A DNA stretch of 64,000 nucleotides from Lewinellaceae bacterium (GCA_020636315.1 JACJYA010000019.1:58576-122575); one strand, 5' to 3'; counted from the first letter of the stretch, positions 1 through 8,523 are shown. Made by a program: numbers and translations. The notes: generated by a model not told the origin, from the letters alone.

Positions 1-848
1 GCGGCCGGGATGACGGAGTGCTTGGAGCGGCGGGCGCCGTCGTGGCAGTACTGGCAATCGATCTGCTGCAGGCCGGCGTGGGTGGCGTGGGAGAACTTGA
101 TGGGCTGCTCGGGTTGATAACCTTGCTGGCGCCCCAGCATGATGGCATTATTGACGGTGGTATAACCGCCGAGCACTACCAGTGCGAAAATGACAAAAGC
201 GATCAACCCCTTGCTGGTCAGGATATCCACCAGGGTTTTGCGGCGGGCGGGAGCATTGCCTTCCCGTGCCTGGACCATATAATTGAGGTTGGCCACAATG
301 CGCGCCAGTACGACGGCAAGGATGGCGAGGATTACCGCCAAAGCGATGAACAACGGCGTGTTGTTTGGTTTTTCTACCGGTTGCTGAGGGCCGGCAGCGG
401 GCCCCTGAGCTGCCTGTTGATCCTTACCCGTATATACGTAATCTATATAGGCCAGAATATTTTCTATCTCCTGGTCGGTGAGGTTGAAGTTGTTCATCAC
501 CGTTGGCTTCCACTCGTTCCACAGTTCGGTGGCCCGGGGATGCCCGGAATTGACCATAGCCTGGGAGTTGCGGATCCAGCTGTAAAGATCTTCACGGGGG
601 TAATCCGACCAGCGCTCTTCCACGCCGCCCAGGGCCGGGCCGGTCAGGTTATCCTTCATGTTCTTGTTGTGGCAGGTCGCACAGTAGTTTCGGAAAAGCG
701 TCTTTCCTTCATCGACATTAGCCTCTCCAGCTGGCGCTGAGGCTTCGGCAGCAGTACCCCCCTGTTCATTCTGAGCAATGACAGGGAAGGAGAACAGCGC
801 CACAACGAGAAGGAGCAAAAATCGGCTAATCAACTGCTTAAATGTCAT
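1..848 (-). CDS. actA: Alternative complex III cytochrome subunit ActA, 5' part (gene runs off the left edge)
   Basis: About 282 codons are visible on the minus strand, from the ATG at 848 to the window edge. The N-terminus is a Sec signal or anchor (residues 1-25), followed by a monoheme cytochrome c domain with C56-ATC-H60. A Gln/Pro-rich linker leads to a membrane segment at about 166-186, a second at about 215-235, and then the beginning of a multiheme domain with C265-QYC-H269. This order (cytochrome c domain, membrane helices, multiheme cytochrome) is that of the Bacteroidota form of ActA. In the family, this is the pentaheme subunit of the quinol:cytochrome c oxidoreductase that replaces bc1 in the cytoplasmic membrane. 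The remaining heme sites and the rest of the act operon should lie left of the window. A good promoter match lies just upstream (909-940). Identity rests on architecture and motifs; only two heme sites can be seen. Confidence 0.82.
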   Translation of the reverse strand, partial: MTFKQLISRFLLLLVVALFSFPVIAQNEQGGTAAEASAPAGEANVDEGKTLFRNYCATCHNKNMKDNLTGPALGGVEERWSDYPREDLYSWIRNSQAMVNSGHPRATELWNEWKPTVMNNFNLTDQEIENILAYIDYVYTGKDQQAAQGPAAGPQQPVEKPNNTPLFIALAVILAILAVVLARIVANLNYMVQAREGNAPARRKTLVDILTSKGLIAFVIFALVVLGGYTTVNNAIMLGRQQGYQPEQPIKFSHATHAGLQQIDCQYCHDGARRSKHSVIPA

Positions 849-908
849 CTCGTGGTGCTATTTTATATATAAATTCAGCAATATGTTACTGTCATTTTTT
901 TGTCAGCG

Positions 909-940
909 CAAAGATAACTTTCGTGTTAATTTTTTAACAA
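909..940 (-). promoter_or_regulatory. Probable promoter of actA
   Basis: On the minus strand, TATCTTTG (909-916) lies 21 nt downstream of a TTG (938-940). This fits the Bacteroidota pattern TTG-N19-21-TAnnTTTG. Transcription would begin near 902, giving a leader of roughly 55 nt before the ATG at 848. The rest of 849-1114 is AT-rich and shows no gene. Confidence 0.55.
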
Positions 941-1114
941 TAAAAGTCGAAATCCCGCAATTATTTAGATCGTGTCTAAATAAATCGTATTTTTTACTGA
1001 GTTTCAGGCTGGAATAAAAACGCCTCCGCCCCACTTTCTACCCATGAAAAGTTTTTTACAACAACTCATGAACAGATATAAATTTTACAATATTTCCCTG
1101 TTGTCAATTATTCT

Positions 1115-2020
1115 TCAGACCGCCACCTGGGCCCGGATGGGCGGGTGCGGGTTATAATTCTGAAGATCAAAATCCTCGTATTTGAAATCGAAAAGGTTTC
1201 TGACTTCGGGGTTGAGCTTCATCACTGGCAACGGCCGGGGTTCGCGGCTCAGTTGCAGGTTAGCCTGTTCCAGATGGTTCAGATAAAGGTGGACGTCCCC
1301 GAAAGTATGGATGAAATCACCCGGCTGAAGGCCGCAGGCCTGGGCTACCATCATGGTCAGCAAGGCATACGACGCGATGTTGAAAGGCACCCCCAGAAAA
1401 ACGTCGGCCGAGCGCTGGTACAACTGGCAGGACAGCCGCCCCTCCGCCACGTAAAACTGAAAAAGGGTATGGCAGGGAGGAAGGCCCGATTTCACCATGC
1501 CGGGTATATCCTTGGGGTTCCAGGCGGAAACGATATGGCGCCGGGAGTCCGGGTTGCGTTTGATGGCTTCCACCACTTCGGCCATCTGGTCAACGCCTTC
1601 AAAATCGCGCCACTGCCGGCCATAGACCGGGCCGAGTTCTCCCCACTTCCGGGCAAAAGCTTCCTCTTCCTTTATGCGCTCCACGAAAACTTTCATCTGG
1701 GTTTTCCACTCCTCGCTGTACTTGGGGTACTTGTCCTCCAGGCCGTTCTCCCGCAGCCAGTTCTGATAAGGCCATTCGTTCCAGATGTTGACGCCGTTGA
1801 GCGCCAGGTAACGGATATTGGTGTCGCCCTTCAGAAACCACAACAGTTCGTGGATGACAGACCTGAGATAGACTTTTTTGGTGGTGAGCAACGGGAAGCC
1901 CTCCTGCAGGTTCATGCGCATCTGGTACCCGAATACACTGATGGTGCCCGTGCCGGTGCGGTCGCTTTTTTTGACGCCGTTGTCCTTAATATGTTGCAAG
2001 AGGTCCAGATACTGTCGCAT
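1115..2020 (-). CDS. thyA: Thymidylate synthase
   Basis: Classic folate-dependent thymidylate synthase of 301 aa. It converts dUMP to dTMP in the cytoplasm using methylene-tetrahydrofolate. The N-terminal RTGTGT loop, the LRSVIHELLWFLKGDTN stretch, the catalytic cysteine in PPCHTLFQFY (Cys183), the DSRRHIVSAWNP arginines and the QLSREPRPLP region are all in place, and the protein ends in the usual short hydrophobic tail. It is about 37 residues longer than the E. coli enzyme because it carries the extra small-domain segment (about residues 83-128) also found in Lactobacillus-type enzymes. No dihydrofolate reductase gene lies next to it here. The ATG at 2020 is the first in frame and gives the canonical MRQYLDLL start. 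Start and function are secure. Confidence 0.97.
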   Translation of the reverse strand: MRQYLDLLQHIKDNGVKKSDRTGTGTISVFGYQMRMNLQEGFPLLTTKKVYLRSVIHELLWFLKGDTNIRYLALNGVNIWNEWPYQNWLRENGLEDKYPKYSEEWKTQMKVFVERIKEEEAFARKWGELGPVYGRQWRDFEGVDQMAEVVEAIKRNPDSRRHIVSAWNPKDIPGMVKSGLPPCHTLFQFYVAEGRLSCQLYQRSADVFLGVPFNIASYALLTMMVAQACGLQPGDFIHTFGDVHLYLNHLEQANLQLSREPRPLPVMKLNPEVRNLFDFKYEDFDLQNYNPHPPIRAQVAV

Positions 2021-2326
2021 AGAAAAAGCTCGGCTAAATTTAAATCTTCTTTATCTTTATTTGCAGCGCTGAAGCCGGGTAGTTGGGAGAAAATCGGAGT
2101 AAAAAATGCCCTTGATAAATATGGCTTGGTGCTGCCTCAAAATGAACATGCTTTCATCCCGGGATACTTTGGGCGTAATTATTGGAACAGTCTCGGGCAG
2201 TTGGGATGAAATAGCCTGGGTTACTGGCAGCCAGTGCGACTTTGATACGCAAAATTAGCAATGTCTGGGAACCAGCCTAATTCTCGGGCGTTAAATTAAG
2301 GAAATTCTCTAAAATCACTAACTGAA
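2021..2326. other. Gene-free interval between thyA and the START-domain gene
   Basis: About 306 bp between divergently oriented genes. No ORF with protein-like composition is visible. On the minus strand a TAnnTTTG match (TAATTTTG, 2250-2257) lies 230 bp from thyA but without a convincing -33 box. A short stretch near 2217-2240 resembles, weakly, the core of the dispersed element described at 6731, but not well enough to call. Confidence 0.4.
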
Positions 2327-2986
2327 ATGAAAGCAAAAACAGGCTTTAACATCCTGATTATCACAATCTTGCTTTTTCCTTCGGTTTCCCTCTCTGCTCA
2401 GGGTGGCCAATGGAAACTTAAAAAGGAGGCCGATGGGCTGAAGGTCTATCTCCGCAATTCGGAAAATTCCGACATCAAGGAAGTCCGGATCGAAACGATC
2501 TTCGATGCCTCTCTTTCCGCTATCATCACTGTCCTGAAAGACATTCCGGCATACCCGGAATGGATCTACAAATGCAGCAGGGCCGAACGCCTGGAACCGG
2601 GAACCAACACCTCCAGCGTTTACTACTGCGAGATCGATTTCCCCTGGCCGCTGAGCGACCGCGACTTCATTGCCAAAAGCAGCCTGCGGCAGGACCCCGG
2701 CAACAAGCATGTCTATATCGACGTAAAGGCCGCTCCGGAACACCTCCCTGAAAAGGACGGCATCGTCCGCATCGAATTGCTCAACATTTACTACGAATTT
2801 ATTCCCCTGCCGGACAACCGGGTGCAGATGAATTACCGCCTCCATTCCGACCCCGGCGGCGCCCTGCCCGCCTGGCTCGTCAACCTCGCCGTTGACAACG
2901 GCCCGGTCAACACCATCAAAGGCATGCGGGAGATGCTGAACCAGGACAAGTATAAAAATGCTCAACTGGCTTTTCTGAAAGAGTGA
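2327..2986 (+). CDS. Secreted START-domain protein
   Basis: A 219-aa protein with a clear Sec signal peptide (residues 1-24, cut near SLSAQ). The rest is one START-like domain, the helix-grip fold that holds a lipid or other hydrophobic ligand. The pattern VLKDIPAYPEWIYKC, followed by YYCEIDFPWPLSDRDF and a C-terminal helix with NTIKGMREML, is typical of bacterial START proteins. Export to the periplasm is expected, and a lipid-carrying or lipid-binding role there is inference. The ATG at 2327 opens directly with the signal peptide. The next gene starts 107 bp downstream across a heptamer/octamer repeat, so co-transcription is possible. The ligand is unknown. Confidence 0.85.
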   Translation: MKAKTGFNILIITILLFPSVSLSAQGGQWKLKKEADGLKVYLRNSENSDIKEVRIETIFDASLSAIITVLKDIPAYPEWIYKCSRAERLEPGTNTSSVYYCEIDFPWPLSDRDFIAKSSLRQDPGNKHVYIDVKAAPEHLPEKDGIVRIELLNIYYEFIPLPDNRVQMNYRLHSDPGGALPAWLVNLAVDNGPVNTIKGMREMLNQDKYKNAQLAFLKE

Positions 2987-3003
2987 CCTGGGCTCCGCAG
3001 GTT

Positions 3004-3048
3004 CGAATCACGAACCCACGAACCCACGAACCACGAACCACGAACCAC
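3004..3048. repeat. Heptamer/octamer tandem repeat (CGAACCA / CGAACCCA)
   Basis: Six successive units: CGAATCA (3004-3010), CGAACCCA twice (3011-3026) and CGAACCA three times (3027-3047). It sits in the short gap between the START gene and the next surface-protein gene, 46 bp before that gene's ATG. Copy-number change here would alter the leader and not the protein. Confidence 0.9.
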
Positions 3049-3093
3049 TTTCGTAATTTCACCCCCGGAACCACAGTAATTCATCGGCATCAG

Positions 3094-5631
3094 ATGGTAA
3101 GAACAGGCTATCACCTATTTTTCATATTGATCTTCTTCCTCTCCGTTCCAACCTTCGGGCAGGCCCCCTTCACCTGCCGGGGGCAATCTTTTGTCATCCA
3201 GGAAGGAACGGGCGAACTGGCGGAAATGGCTATAGACCCCGGCAACAACGGGCTGAAGTTCATCCCCGTTAACGCCAGCCTCGGAGTGGAAATTGAAGCG
3301 CTGGGGTTCAGCAGCACCAGCCGGCTGCTTTACGGGATCGGCAAAACCAGCCACAACCTTTACCGCATCGATGCCGATGGAGTAGTGGAAAACCTCGGCC
3401 CGCTGGCACTGGGCAATAACCTTGACATCATCGGTGGGGACATCAGCCCGGACGGCCGGTATTTCGTTGCCATAGGCGCTGCTGCCGGGACACAAGCTAT
3501 GGCGAAAATCGACCTCGACAGCCCGGGGTTCCCCATCACTACTCTTTCCTTACCGGCCTCCCGAAGGATCATAGACATCGCTTTCGCCCCTTTGGACGGC
3601 AAATTGTATGGTTACGACAACCTGAACCGGAGCATACTCACCATCGATTTCAACAGCGGAAGCATTACCGACAACCCTCCCATACAGGCCGACAATGAGA
3701 TTCAAGGCCTGTTTTTTACCCCTTTCGGCGAATTGATGGCCTATGGCACTTCCGTTTTCGGCGTAGCCAGCGCGCTGTTCAGGATCGATAAGAGCAACGG
3801 CCGGGAAACGCGCATTGCCGCCGGGCCTGTACATAATGTAACGGATATTGCCGCCTGCCCTTACACCGTGGCCATGCGCAACACCGTACAACCCGCGGCC
3901 ACCTTTCCCTGCAGTGAAATCCGCTATGTTTTCACCATTGGCAACGGCTCCGGCCAGGCCCAGGCCGGCGCCACCTTTGACCTCCGGCTTCCGGACGGCT
4001 TTCAGTTGTTGGACATAACACGAAACCCTTTCGGAGGCACCCTCAGCACCAGTGGAACACCTAATCAAATCAGGATAGAGAACATGACTGTGCCCCGCAG
4101 GGTGGACAGCCTGGTTGCCCTGGTGGAAATCGGTGATGTACTGGGCGGTGATTACCGCACTCAAGCCATGCTGAGCGGCCTGCCCGATGTCATGGGAGGG
4201 ACCCGCGTTTCAGACAATGCCTCAACCCTGGCGCCTGGCGACAGCACCTCCCTTCAGGTCAATTACATTGAAGAAGACAGCCTGTACTTCAGCAACTTCC
4301 TCTGCATTGGTTCGAGCCTGGCCCTCGACGCCAGTGATTATGGCAACAACCTCCTGTGGAGCACCGGTTCGTCGAGCCCGGAGATCAGCGTCACCGAACA
4401 GGGCACCTATACCCTTCAGGCCTTCAGCGGCTGCCAGACCCTTTCGGTCACCTATGAAGTGACGGCGGCCTCTTGTCCTTTCAAAGTGCAACTTGGATAT
4501 AAGATGCTGCCTGAAGAGACATTCCCCTGCAACGAAGTCACTTTCCGCTACATCATCAGCAACGACTCCGGGCTTCCGCGCAGCGGGGTGGGCATCGCCG
4601 ATACGCTGCCCGCCGGCTTCAGGGCGGTGCGGCTCGAAGGCAACCCCTTCGGCGGCGAACTCGAACAGGGCTTGCCACCGGGTGTCATCAACATCAGGAA
4701 CCTGTCTGTCCCGGTAGGGACGGATTCCCTCGACCTCGTAGTCGAGGTCGGGAGCGTCCCCTCCGGAAACTACGGCAACCGGGCAGTACTCTACGGGCTG
4801 CCCCAGGCTTTGGGGCCTTTGCGCTTTTCGGACAACCCCGACACTCCCGCCGAAGACAGCACCTACCTCCTGGTCCTGGGCGTTGAATCCGACAGCCAGT
4901 ATGTCGAACGAGTATTATGCCCCGGTGAAACCTTAATACTGGACGGCAGCCCTTACGGCACTTCCTTCCTGTGGGAAAATGGCTCGGCCCGCGCCCGCCT
5001 GCCTGTCACTGAACCAGGAGAATACAAACTGGCTGTTTTTAACGGCTGCGAACCTTCGTTTGTCTTTTTTTCCGTTACCGAAGGGCCGCTGATCGAAATT
5101 GAATGGGCCGAAGAAACCATCGAGATCCACCTGGGTGAAGAGTTTCAGCTCTCCCCCACCCTCACCAACCTGGGCAACGCACTGACTCTGGAATGGGACA
5201 GCCCGTCGGGCGGGCCGCTTTCCTGCCAGGATTGCCTCTCCCCCGTCGCCAAACCTCTGGACGATATTCTATATACCTTACGCGCTTCCAACGAACTTTG
5301 CGCCGATACGCTTCAGGTAGCCTTTCTGGTGGACAAAACCCGCCGGATTTATGCCCCCAATGCCTTCTCCCCCAACCTGGATGGGCGCAACGATTATTTC
5401 ATCCTGCAAAGCCCTGACTTCGGCATCATCCGCTCCCTGTCTGTTCATGACCGGTGGGGAGGCCTGGTTTTTCGGTCCGATAATGCAGTTATGAACGAAG
5501 CGCCTACCGGCTGGGATGGGCAATACAAAGGCAAACCAGCTCCCACCGGCACTTATCTGTGGACAGCGGAGATTGAGTTCATTGGCGAGATCGTTGAGGT
5601 TTTTTCGGGCGAAGTGGTATTGCTAAGGTAA
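3094..5631 (+). CDS. T9SS-exported surface protein with propeller-like N-domain and two DUF11-like repeats (type B sorting domain)
   Basis: An 845-aa secreted protein. An upstream in-frame codon at 2983 would add 37 residues without a signal peptide, so the ATG at 3094, opening with a hydrophobic leader ending near TFGQ, is preferred. Residues about 30-270 look like a propeller of short repeats (LYGIGKTSHNLYRIDADG and similar). Two tandem copies of about 190 residues follow; each starts with a TFPC..I/V..F.I.N.SG segment and later has NPFGG and SDN motifs, resembling DUF11-type surface repeats. The last 95 residues (APNAFSPNLDGRNDYF ... RWGGLVF ... GWDG) are a CHU_C-type T9SS sorting domain. 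By family knowledge it should cross the outer membrane through the type IX system. Ligand and biological role are unknown. Confidence 0.85.
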   Translation: MVRTGYHLFFILIFFLSVPTFGQAPFTCRGQSFVIQEGTGELAEMAIDPGNNGLKFIPVNASLGVEIEALGFSSTSRLLYGIGKTSHNLYRIDADGVVENLGPLALGNNLDIIGGDISPDGRYFVAIGAAAGTQAMAKIDLDSPGFPITTLSLPASRRIIDIAFAPLDGKLYGYDNLNRSILTIDFNSGSITDNPPIQADNEIQGLFFTPFGELMAYGTSVFGVASALFRIDKSNGRETRIAAGPVHNVTDIAACPYTVAMRNTVQPAATFPCSEIRYVFTIGNGSGQAQAGATFDLRLPDGFQLLDITRNPFGGTLSTSGTPNQIRIENMTVPRRVDSLVALVEIGDVLGGDYRTQAMLSGLPDVMGGTRVSDNASTLAPGDSTSLQVNYIEEDSLYFSNFLCIGSSLALDASDYGNNLLWSTGSSSPEISVTEQGTYTLQAFSGCQTLSVTYEVTAASCPFKVQLGYKMLPEETFPCNEVTFRYIISNDSGLPRSGVGIADTLPAGFRAVRLEGNPFGGELEQGLPPGVINIRNLSVPVGTDSLDLVVEVGSVPSGNYGNRAVLYGLPQALGPLRFSDNPDTPAEDSTYLLVLGVESDSQYVERVLCPGETLILDGSPYGTSFLWENGSARARLPVTEPGEYKLAVFNGCEPSFVFFSVTEGPLIEIEWAEETIEIHLGEEFQLSPTLTNLGNALTLEWDSPSGGPLSCQDCLSPVAKPLDDILYTLRASNELCADTLQVAFLVDKTRRIYAPNAFSPNLDGRNDYFILQSPDFGIIRSLSVHDRWGGLVFRSDNAVMNEAPTGWDGQYKGKPAPTGTYLWTAEIEFIGEIVEVFSGEVVLLR

Positions 5632-5738
5632 GCCATGCTTTTTTCTGCCGATAACCTCGATATTATTCTTCTTTGTAAGGTAAAAATGAGCTTCTTTTAA
5701 AGTATTTTCCCTCTTCATTCGTCCACCTCAAAAAGAAA

Positions 5739-6350
5739 TTGACAAAACAGTGTGCACCAGGCACCCGCCAGCCTGCGCCATTTGTCAAAAACCAACCATT
5801 TGTGGCAGACCGCAATCAAACGCTGGGGCAGATCATCAGAGGCTATAGCCAACGGCTGTACGGTTTCATCCGTGGGCGAACCCGCAATGATGCCGATGCG
5901 GAAGACATCCTGCAGGAAGTCTGGTTCCAACTCAGCCGGCTGGTGGACCTGGAGGCCATCGAGAACATCAACGCCTGGCTGTTCCGCGTGGCCCGCAACA
6001 AGGTAACCGACCGTTACCGAAAGCGGGAAGAGGATTCTCTGGAGGATATGGCATACGAGGATGAGAACGGCGATGTAGCCTTTCAGGAGATCCTCCTGGC
6101 CGACTTCAACACTCCGGAGACAGAACACCTGCGCCAGATTTTCTGGGAAGAGCTCTTCGCCGCCCTGGAAGAATTGCCCGAGGCACAACGCGAGGTTTTC
6201 ATCCGAAACGAACTGGACGGGGAAACCTTTCAGGAAATATCCGACAGCACCGGAGTGAATATCAAGACCCTGATCTCCCGGAAACGCTACGCCGTTCAAC
6301 ACCTGAGGGAACGGCTGGCGGACTTGTATGAAGAATTGCTCAATTACTAA
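5739..6350 (+). CDS. ECF-type RNA polymerase sigma factor
   Basis: A sigma-70 family protein of up to 203 aa. Region 2 is visible in the YSQRLYGFIRGRTRNDADAEDILQEVW stretch and the following WLFRVARNKVTDRYRKR. Region 4 is the C-terminal helix-turn-helix (LPEAQREVF ... FQEISDSTGVNIKTLISRKRYAVQHLR). Such factors redirect RNA polymerase to a small regulon. There is no ATG before region 2: the frame opens with TTG at 5739, and a GTG at 5805 would give 181 aa starting just ahead of region 2. The GTG fits family length better, so the first 22 residues are doubtful. The next gene, encoding a small membrane protein, begins 12 bp after the stop and could be its membrane partner or anti-sigma (inference only). 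Confidence 0.88.
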   Translation: MTKQCAPGTRQPAPFVKNQPFVADRNQTLGQIIRGYSQRLYGFIRGRTRNDADAEDILQEVWFQLSRLVDLEAIENINAWLFRVARNKVTDRYRKREEDSLEDMAYEDENGDVAFQEILLADFNTPETEHLRQIFWEELFAALEELPEAQREVFIRNELDGETFQEISDSTGVNIKTLISRKRYAVQHLRERLADLYEELLNY

Positions 6351-6362
6351 AATACCGGTTCC

Positions 6363-6719
6363 ATGCATAGCCATTCAAAATATTACCGAAACCACCGAAG
6401 CCCCGGCCGGAAGCTTTTCATCTTCCTGTTCTTCACAACCGCCTTTCTGCTGCTGGGCGCCATCGTAATGCTGTTGTGGAACGCCATCCTGCCGGGGGTA
6501 ACCTCTGCCCGCCCCCTTTCCTACTGGCAGGCGCTGGGCTTGCTGGTGCTCAGCCGCATCCTCTTTGGCACTTTCCGCTTCGGCAAACCCGGAGGTTCAC
6601 CGGAATACTGGAAAAGACGGCGTGAATGGCAGGATAAGTGGATGAATATGAACGAAGAGGAACGAGCCCAGTTTCGGGAGTCGTGGCGGAAACGTTGTGG
6701 GAAGAAGAGGGAGGAGTGA
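6363..6719 (+). CDS. Small two-helix membrane protein downstream of the sigma factor
   Basis: A 118-aa protein with a basic N-terminus (HSHSKYYRNHRSPGRK), two membrane helices (about 18-42 and 53-70) and a charged, Trp- and Arg-rich tail (YWKRRREWQDKWMNM ... RKRCGKKREE). The ATG at 6363 is 12 bp after the sigma factor stop, so the two are probably co-transcribed. The position suggests a sensor, anti-sigma or target of the sigma factor, but no zinc-binding or RseA-type anti-sigma motif is visible. I do not recognise the family. Confidence 0.7.
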   Translation: MHSHSKYYRNHRSPGRKLFIFLFFTTAFLLLGAIVMLLWNAILPGVTSARPLSYWQALGLLVLSRILFGTFRFGKPGGSPEYWKRRREWQDKWMNMNEEERAQFRESWRKRCGKKREE

Positions 6720-6730
6720 AGGTATGGGCG

Positions 6731-6829
6731 GGGACTGTTTCTAGTTACTGGGTTTCTGGTTTCTGGGTTTCTGGGTTACTGGAAACCAGTGGGTTAGCGT
6801 AACGCGGATACATTTAATTAAACTATCCC
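6731..6829 (+). repeat. Dispersed intergenic element, copy 1
   Basis: A 99-bp element bounded by GGGACTGTT and AACTATCCC, which are imperfect inverted ends (7 of 9 pairs). Inside are four TTTCTGG-type heptamers, then the core GGAAACCAGTGGGTTAGCGT and a (G)CGGATACATTTA segment. Homologous copies lie at 9745-9840 (opposite strand) and at 29061-29263 (two in tandem). The copies differ mainly in the number of heptamers. All are intergenic. No ORF is present inside, so it can only be a non-autonomous mobile or structural repeat. Confidence 0.85.
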
Positions 6830-6901
6830 TGAAAAAATTCAAAAAAAACCAACTTGCTTAAAGTAATTACCCCCCTGGATCGTCTTCCTTAATGTAAACC
6901 C

Positions 6902-6951
6902 GTTGATGAGTTGAAAAAACCGGGCTCATAAAGACGGCCAACTCATTCAAC
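6902..6951. promoter_or_regulatory. Inverted repeat upstream of the small-membrane-protein/Hsp20 pair
   Basis: GTTGATGAGTTG (6902-6913) is matched by CAACTCATTCAAC (6939-6951), a 12-bp inverted repeat with a single extra base in the right arm and a 25-nt loop. It lies 66 bp before the ATG at 7018, where a leader hairpin or operator controlling the pair would be expected. No TAnnTTTG box was found nearby. Regulatory role is inference. Confidence 0.35.
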
Positions 6952-7017
6952 CGATTTCACCCGGCTCCGAAGGATTCGGGCAACCAGTCAACTAAATTAA
7001 CCAATAAACCATCAACC

Positions 7018-7293
7018 ATGCGACCATTTGCATTCGTCCTGTCCATAGCGGCAGGGGCTGTCCTTTTTTTCCTGTTGGCCAAGGTTTTGATCTTCGGCCT
7101 GATGCTCTTCATCCCTCTGGCGCTGATGGCTGCCCTGGTTCTGGGCATCCGCCGGAAATTAGTTTACGGGCATTACTACGGCTACCACCAGCGTTTCGCC
7201 CGCCGCTACAGCATGGAGGGAGAGCAGCTTGGCTATCCTCGCCTGAGCCGGCCGGAATCACTGGAGGACTACAGAACAATTATTGTTGAATAA
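7018..7293 (+). CDS. Small membrane protein preceding Hsp20
   Basis: A 91-aa protein with one long or two close membrane helices in the first 45 residues (FVLSIAAGAVLFFLLAKVLI, then LMLFIPLALMAALVLGI). A basic, Tyr/His-rich cytoplasmic stretch (RKLVYGHYYGYHQRFARRYS) and an acidic tail follow. It starts with ATG at 7018 and ends 20 bp before the Hsp20 gene, so the two are likely one transcript. The family is not recognised. Association with a small heat-shock protein suggests an envelope-stress role, which is inference. Confidence 0.7.
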   Translation: MRPFAFVLSIAAGAVLFFLLAKVLIFGLMLFIPLALMAALVLGIRRKLVYGHYYGYHQRFARRYSMEGEQLGYPRLSRPESLEDYRTIIVE

Positions 7294-7313
7294 CCTTTAA
7301 ATCACCATTTATT

Positions 7314-7721
7314 ATGTGCAGAGGATCTCATTCCCGCGGCCGCCACTACTGGCGCGGCCATCATCATCACGGCCGCCACTTTGGCGCCGCATTCACCCAA
7401 TTTCCCGTCAACGTCCGCGAACTGGATGACCGGTACGAACTGGACCTGTTCGCCCCCCAGCTGAGCCGGGAGGACTTCCAGCTCGAACTCGTTGGCCGCA
7501 CCCTAACCATTTCCATCAGCACCTCCAAAGAGGAGGAAGTCGAACTGGGGCAATGGATCCGCCGCGAGTACCGGCCCCGCGGGTTGGAGCGCAGCTTCAG
7601 CCTTAACGAGAAGATCGACCTGGACAGCATCAAAGCGGCGTATGCAGAAGGGGTACTGAAAGTCACCCTGCCCAAACACGCAGATCAGGTGACAATGCGG
7701 CGAGAGGTCGATGTATCCTAA
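7314..7721 (+). CDS. Hsp20/alpha-crystallin family small heat-shock protein
   Basis: A 135-aa protein whose residues about 32-128 form an alpha-crystallin domain. Visible landmarks are VNVRELDDRYELDLFAPQL, the LTISIS strand, the Y-RPRGLERSFSL segment and the conserved A-YAEGVLKVTLPK motif near the end. Small heat-shock proteins are ATP-independent holdases that keep unfolding proteins soluble in the cytoplasm. The first 25 residues are unusually rich in His, Arg and Gly (including four consecutive His), unlike the hydrophobic N-arm of most members, which might allow metal binding (inference). There is no C-terminal IXI oligomerisation motif. It is co-directional with the small membrane protein gene 20 bp upstream. 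Confidence 0.93.
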   Translation: MCRGSHSRGRHYWRGHHHHGRHFGAAFTQFPVNVRELDDRYELDLFAPQLSREDFQLELVGRTLTISISTSKEEEVELGQWIRREYRPRGLERSFSLNEKIDLDSIKAAYAEGVLKVTLPKHADQVTMRREVDVS

Positions 7722-7730
7722 CTCTATGGC

Positions 7731-7775
7731 GCCCCTCTGCGGGCCGCTCCTCATTAAAAGTATCCCGCAGAGGGC
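7731..7775 (+). terminator. Hairpin after hsp20
   Basis: Arms GCCCCTCTGCGGG (7731-7743) and CCCGCAGAGGGC (7764-7775) pair over 12 bp with one bulged C and a 20-nt loop. It starts 9 bp after the Hsp20 stop. No strong T-run follows, only a TCCTCTTC stretch, so it may be a transcript-end stabiliser more than an efficient terminator. The remaining 7776-7930 shows no gene. Confidence 0.5.
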
Positions 7776-7930
7776 TCCTCTTCACCGTTTTAGCAGTAAC
7801 TTATCATTAGCAACCATCTGCCTGCAACTGATAGATGTATGCGCCAGCCGGCCATTGTTTTGTATTGGCCGATACCTCACCAATGAAATTCCGGCGATTT
7901 AAGAGCTGTCCCGGCCTCTTGTTAAGCCCC

Positions 7931-8407
7931 TCACTCCTCCAGCCTGTCCAGCTCCAACTGATAATCAAACTGCAGATCCTCGTGCATAGTGGATAACACC
8001 TTGCGTATTCTGGCCAGTTGCCTATCGTAGAGGTTGCGAAGCACCTTGCTCCTGAAAATGGAGGGCTGCAGGCCCTTTAGTTCAAAACAGAAGTGAAGCA
8101 GCAATTCCACCTCCGTCTCCTTCTGTTTCGAATACCGGATGTGCTTTCTGACTCCGCTAAGTATCTTGCGAACACTCTTCTTCATATAGTAATAGCTCCT
8201 GGTATTCACCGCTCCGAACTGCTCCGTAATTTCCGCTTTCACCGTTTCGATATACTGCACCTCATCCGAAGCTTCGAAAAGGAGATAGGCCAGCAATTCC
8301 TTGTTCTCCTTTTTGAACCGGGCCAGCCGAAGGCACAGCTCCGTCAGCTCTCCGGCAGTGAGGCTCTTCATCGCGTCTTTCAGTTCCCTGATGCTGGCTG
8401 CTTTCAT
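7931..8407 (-). CDS. Uncharacterised helical protein
   Basis: A predicted soluble, almost entirely helical protein of 158 aa if the ATG at 8407 (MKAASIRELK) is the start. The frame stays open to 8464, which would add 19 residues of unlikely composition. It is rich in Lys, Glu, Arg and Leu, with no signal peptide or membrane helix. The middle has a Tyr triplet followed by a basic helix (RSYYYMKKSVRKILSGVRKHIRYSK). I recognise no domain or catalytic motif. It stands alone and is divergent from the esterase gene at 8609, with an unusual palindrome in the shared upstream region. Confidence 0.65.
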   Translation of the reverse strand: MKAASIRELKDAMKSLTAGELTELCLRLARFKKENKELLAYLLFEASDEVQYIETVKAEITEQFGAVNTRSYYYMKKSVRKILSGVRKHIRYSKQKETEVELLLHFCFELKGLQPSIFRSKVLRNLYDRQLARIRKVLSTMHEDLQFDYQLELDRLEE

Positions 8408-8523
8408 AAGAGCTACTATTAAGAGTTTGTCCAAATTTCGGCCTCTGAGCCGAAAACAGTTCATTTTTTGCTTAGATGGGGCAACTCAAAATTAATTGTT
8501 ATTTTTATTACCGTTACTTTTAT

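Noticed and set aside
778..1017. 79-codon plus-strand frame upstream of actA
   Set aside because: Antisense to the actA signal peptide and its promoter; AT-driven composition.
2161..2290. Possible fifth, degraded copy of the dispersed element (CTGGGTTACTGGCAGCCAGTG)
   Set aside because: Only about 20 bp resemble the core; ends and heptamers are missing, so chance similarity is as likely.
4732..4751. Perfect 8-bp hairpin CGACCTCG-TAGT-CGAGGTCG inside a surface-protein gene
   Set aside because: It lies in the middle of a coding region within a diverged repeat, has no T-run, and the coding sequence explains it.
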